NCBI GenBank assembly: GCA_964019165.1
Contig: OZ025279.1
Location: forward strand, 1,796,501 to 1,860,500
Source: Mastigias papua
Lineage: Eukaryota > Cnidaria > Scyphozoa > Rhizostomeae > Mastigiidae
DNA: 64,000 nt
Direction of reading: 5' to 3'
Position 1 is the stretch's first letter. Every line of letters begins with the position of its first letter. Both the position numbers and the translations under genes were made by a program. This document shows positions 62,008 to 64,000 of this stretch, piece by piece. The notes beneath the pieces were generated by a model. The model made no database searches. It was not told the origin of the DNA and was given only the letters and a program-made list of their open reading frames with translations.

Positions 62008-63702
62008 TCAAATATAGAAACCATACACCTCTAATTCACAAATTTGAATGAGATCACTGGTATTGATGCTAGTATTAACTGTGACATATCGTGCAATCAT
62101 TTCTCCTGGACATGCTACCTCCATAACATTGCTATTATTTTGAAAAACTGAGTTTAACTGACAAGGAGGATTTCCTATTCCACCATTATCAAAGAGATTT
62201 CCCACACGAACATCGACTGATTCCATTGATCTGTATTGTGCTTCGATGCTTTGGATCCTGACAGACCGGATCACAGCAGCCGCTAGAAGATCGACTCTGA
62301 GCCAAGCTTTTATTTGCACTGCTGAAGAGGCACAGACGGAAAAGCCAGTTTCATTATTTCCATCAACAGCCAGAGAGGCATTGCCTCCATGTGCATAGAA
62401 ACTGGACATAGTGGAAGGCTTCCCCAAAGCAAGATTTTGTAGCTGTCGAATTGCGATCTTTTCTACAATCAAACAAAATCCATAATTTCACTATTTAGAT
62501 ATATTTTTGTTTTGTAAAGGCAACAGGATTTAGAAGAAATGAAAAGTGAAAGTGCGAGAAAATAGCCCACCCGAACGGGATTCGAACTCGCAACCCCTGA
62601 CTACCCTAGACTAGTATGGGGTTGAGAGTTCAAATCCCGCTCGGGTCGGCTATTTTCTCGCACTTTCACTTCTCAAGTATTTTGGTAACTGTAACCTCCA
62701 ATAAATTCTTCCTTGAAAGCACAGAATAAACCTAGCTGATCAACACGTCTTAATATCGGTTTTACATAAATAATTTTAGTGCCACTTCATCCTGCAAATC
62801 TTTTATTAGTTCATATTGTCGGTGTAGTTAAAACACTAAGCATAAAGCAAGCATCACGGACCCCTTGAGAAGAAGAGAGAAGTTTTGAATAGAAAATGAA
62901 ATAATGCGGGATTTACATAGGAAACAATGGCCATAGTCAGTCGTGTTTCCTGTTCAAATGAGATAGTAAGAAGACCACTCTGCAATTCTATCTCTTGTCT
63001 ATCCGTTCCTTTACTGTAGTAAGTACTTATGTAGTAAATTACGCTTGGATAAGAAGACCAAAGTACACGTCAGTACGTAGTCTGATATAAAACTTTCTCT
63101 GATTATATGGGGGAAAGCAATATCTTGCTACGCTGGGGAGCTTTGGAATCTAACGGGAATTCAAAAACACGATGCCTCTTTTAGTGTAAACTTACCGCAA
63201 CAAGTGCAACGTCCTTACTTATAATATATTTCATATCCAGCAATAATGTAGATAAGAGATTTTATCTTTAAGCAGGCAGATGTAAAACTTAATTCAGCTA
63301 TATTTTTGACAATCTGTTGCTATCAGAAAGCAAGATGTTAAAAATTGCCAACAGCCAGAAGCCTAAGCAATATAATGTCAGCCGGATGAGCAGAGACATA
63401 CCTGGCAAATTATTAAAAGCCAATTTCTTCCAAATTGCTAACATCTTCTCCATCTCATCATTAGAAACCTCACCATAAACTGCATTATACTGCTGTGATT
63501 CATTGCGTTGCATGACATTAGTACATTGAACTCCTCGTTCACATTGAAAAAATGCTTCATGTATTATTGGCCTTGCTTGAGGTGATCCATTTTGTACAGT
63601 TGCCCAATTACCCAGGTCTTTAACAAGCTGGAAATAGGAGCCACACAGTCCTGATCCAACCATAGCCAATGCAATGAAGCAAGCTGCTGTTCTTGAATTC
63701 AT
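62008..63702 (-). CDS. Secreted F-type lectin-like (F5/8-type) protein, copy B, 2 exons, 251 aa
   Basis: Exon 1 63402-63702, exon 2 62008-62462, joined by a phase-1 intron at the same place as copy A. It starts MNSRTAACFIALAMVGSGLCGS (signal peptide), then YFQLVKDLGN, EAFFQCERGVQCTNVMQ and EVSNDEMEKML, parallel to copy A. The C-terminal domain has LALGKPSTMSS, NASLAVDGN, WLRVDLLAAAVIRSVRI, VDVRVGN, IGNPPCQLN, ARYVTVN and ICELEVYGFYI. The fucose-contact stretch is again unusual (SIEAQYRSM). It is clearly a tandem duplicate of copy A, same strand, 4.3 kb apart, with diverged introns. The intron contains a palindromic tRNA-tail-derived repeat. Confidence 0.86.
62530..62675. repeat. Palindrome built from two tRNA-3'-end-like arms
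   Basis: Right arm: GGGGTTGAGAGTTCAAATCC, then CGCTCGGGTCGGC and TATTTTCTCGCACTTTCACT. Left arm is its complement with GAGTTCGAATCCCG. GTTCRAATC is a tRNA B-box/T-loop. The two arms are nearly perfect, so a head-to-head duplicate of a tRNA-derived SINE tail is likely. In the intron of lectin-like copy B. Confidence 0.65.
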
Positions 63703-64000
63703 CTCACATTAATTTTACTTCGTCTTGTTTAGGATCAGGTAAGTTCTCCTTCTAATTCGTTGATTGAAATTTGTGTACTGTTCAACAGTGTGATCTGTCC
63801 GTCAGCAGCTCACAGCGTTCATTCATGGTCTTTACTTCATTTCTGTCAGTTTCTTCATCTTTTAATCCAATCTTGGTTATCTATACTGAATTCTAATAAC
63901 ACCTTTGTTGCATATTTCTAATCACATGAACAGGTGCATTCTCACCAAGAAGGTGGTTGCTATTTGGTCTAGCTACAGCTATTCAAACGATGATGACAAC
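63703..64000. other. Upstream region of lectin-like copy B
   Basis: About 300 bp 5' of the copy B start codon on the minus strand; I see no clear TATA or other motif and no gene. Confidence 0.4.

Overview
This is AT-rich animal nuclear DNA with spliced genes, GT-AG introns, long microsatellites and many decayed transposons. Axonemal and lectin-like genes, a Penelope-like retroelement and abundant palindromic repeats suggest a marine invertebrate, possibly an early-branching one (sponge- or cnidarian-like). The sequence alone does not settle the taxon. || Layout: all four recognisable host genes are on the minus strand. About 50 kb (242-50093) is one gene, an orthologue of SPEF2/CPC1, the sperm flagellar protein of the central-pair C1b projection. 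I traced 58 exons whose splice phases chain without a break: 5637 coding nt, exactly 1879 codons, compared with about 1820 residues in human SPEF2. The start codon is at 50093. The last conserved block is at 242-364, and the true C-terminus is either in the first 240 bases or just outside the window. || To the right lies a 4-exon gene (52035-54421) for a 166-residue protein of the CXorf65/C22orf15 family. Beyond it are two tandem paralogous 2-exon genes (55323-57706 and 62008-63702). Each encodes a signal peptide, a Cys-containing N-terminal region and a C-terminal F5/8-type (F-type lectin-like) domain. RFX X-box-like sites lie upstream of SPEF2 and of the CXorf65-like gene, which fits shared ciliary regulation. 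|| The introns and spacers hold the accessory material. There is a Penelope-like element with a GIY-YIG domain, inverted repeats, a perfect 15-bp target duplication and hammerhead ribozyme motifs (1252-2697), plus several derived hairpins at other sites. There are also two LINE 3' remnants, several palindromic MITE-like elements, tRNA-tail-derived pieces, (TA)n tracts, a pentanucleotide (ATATC)n tract, a CAAT tract and a 31-bp minisatellite. Exon boundaries were set by eye from splice consensus, phase and family similarity recalled from knowledge. No search was run.
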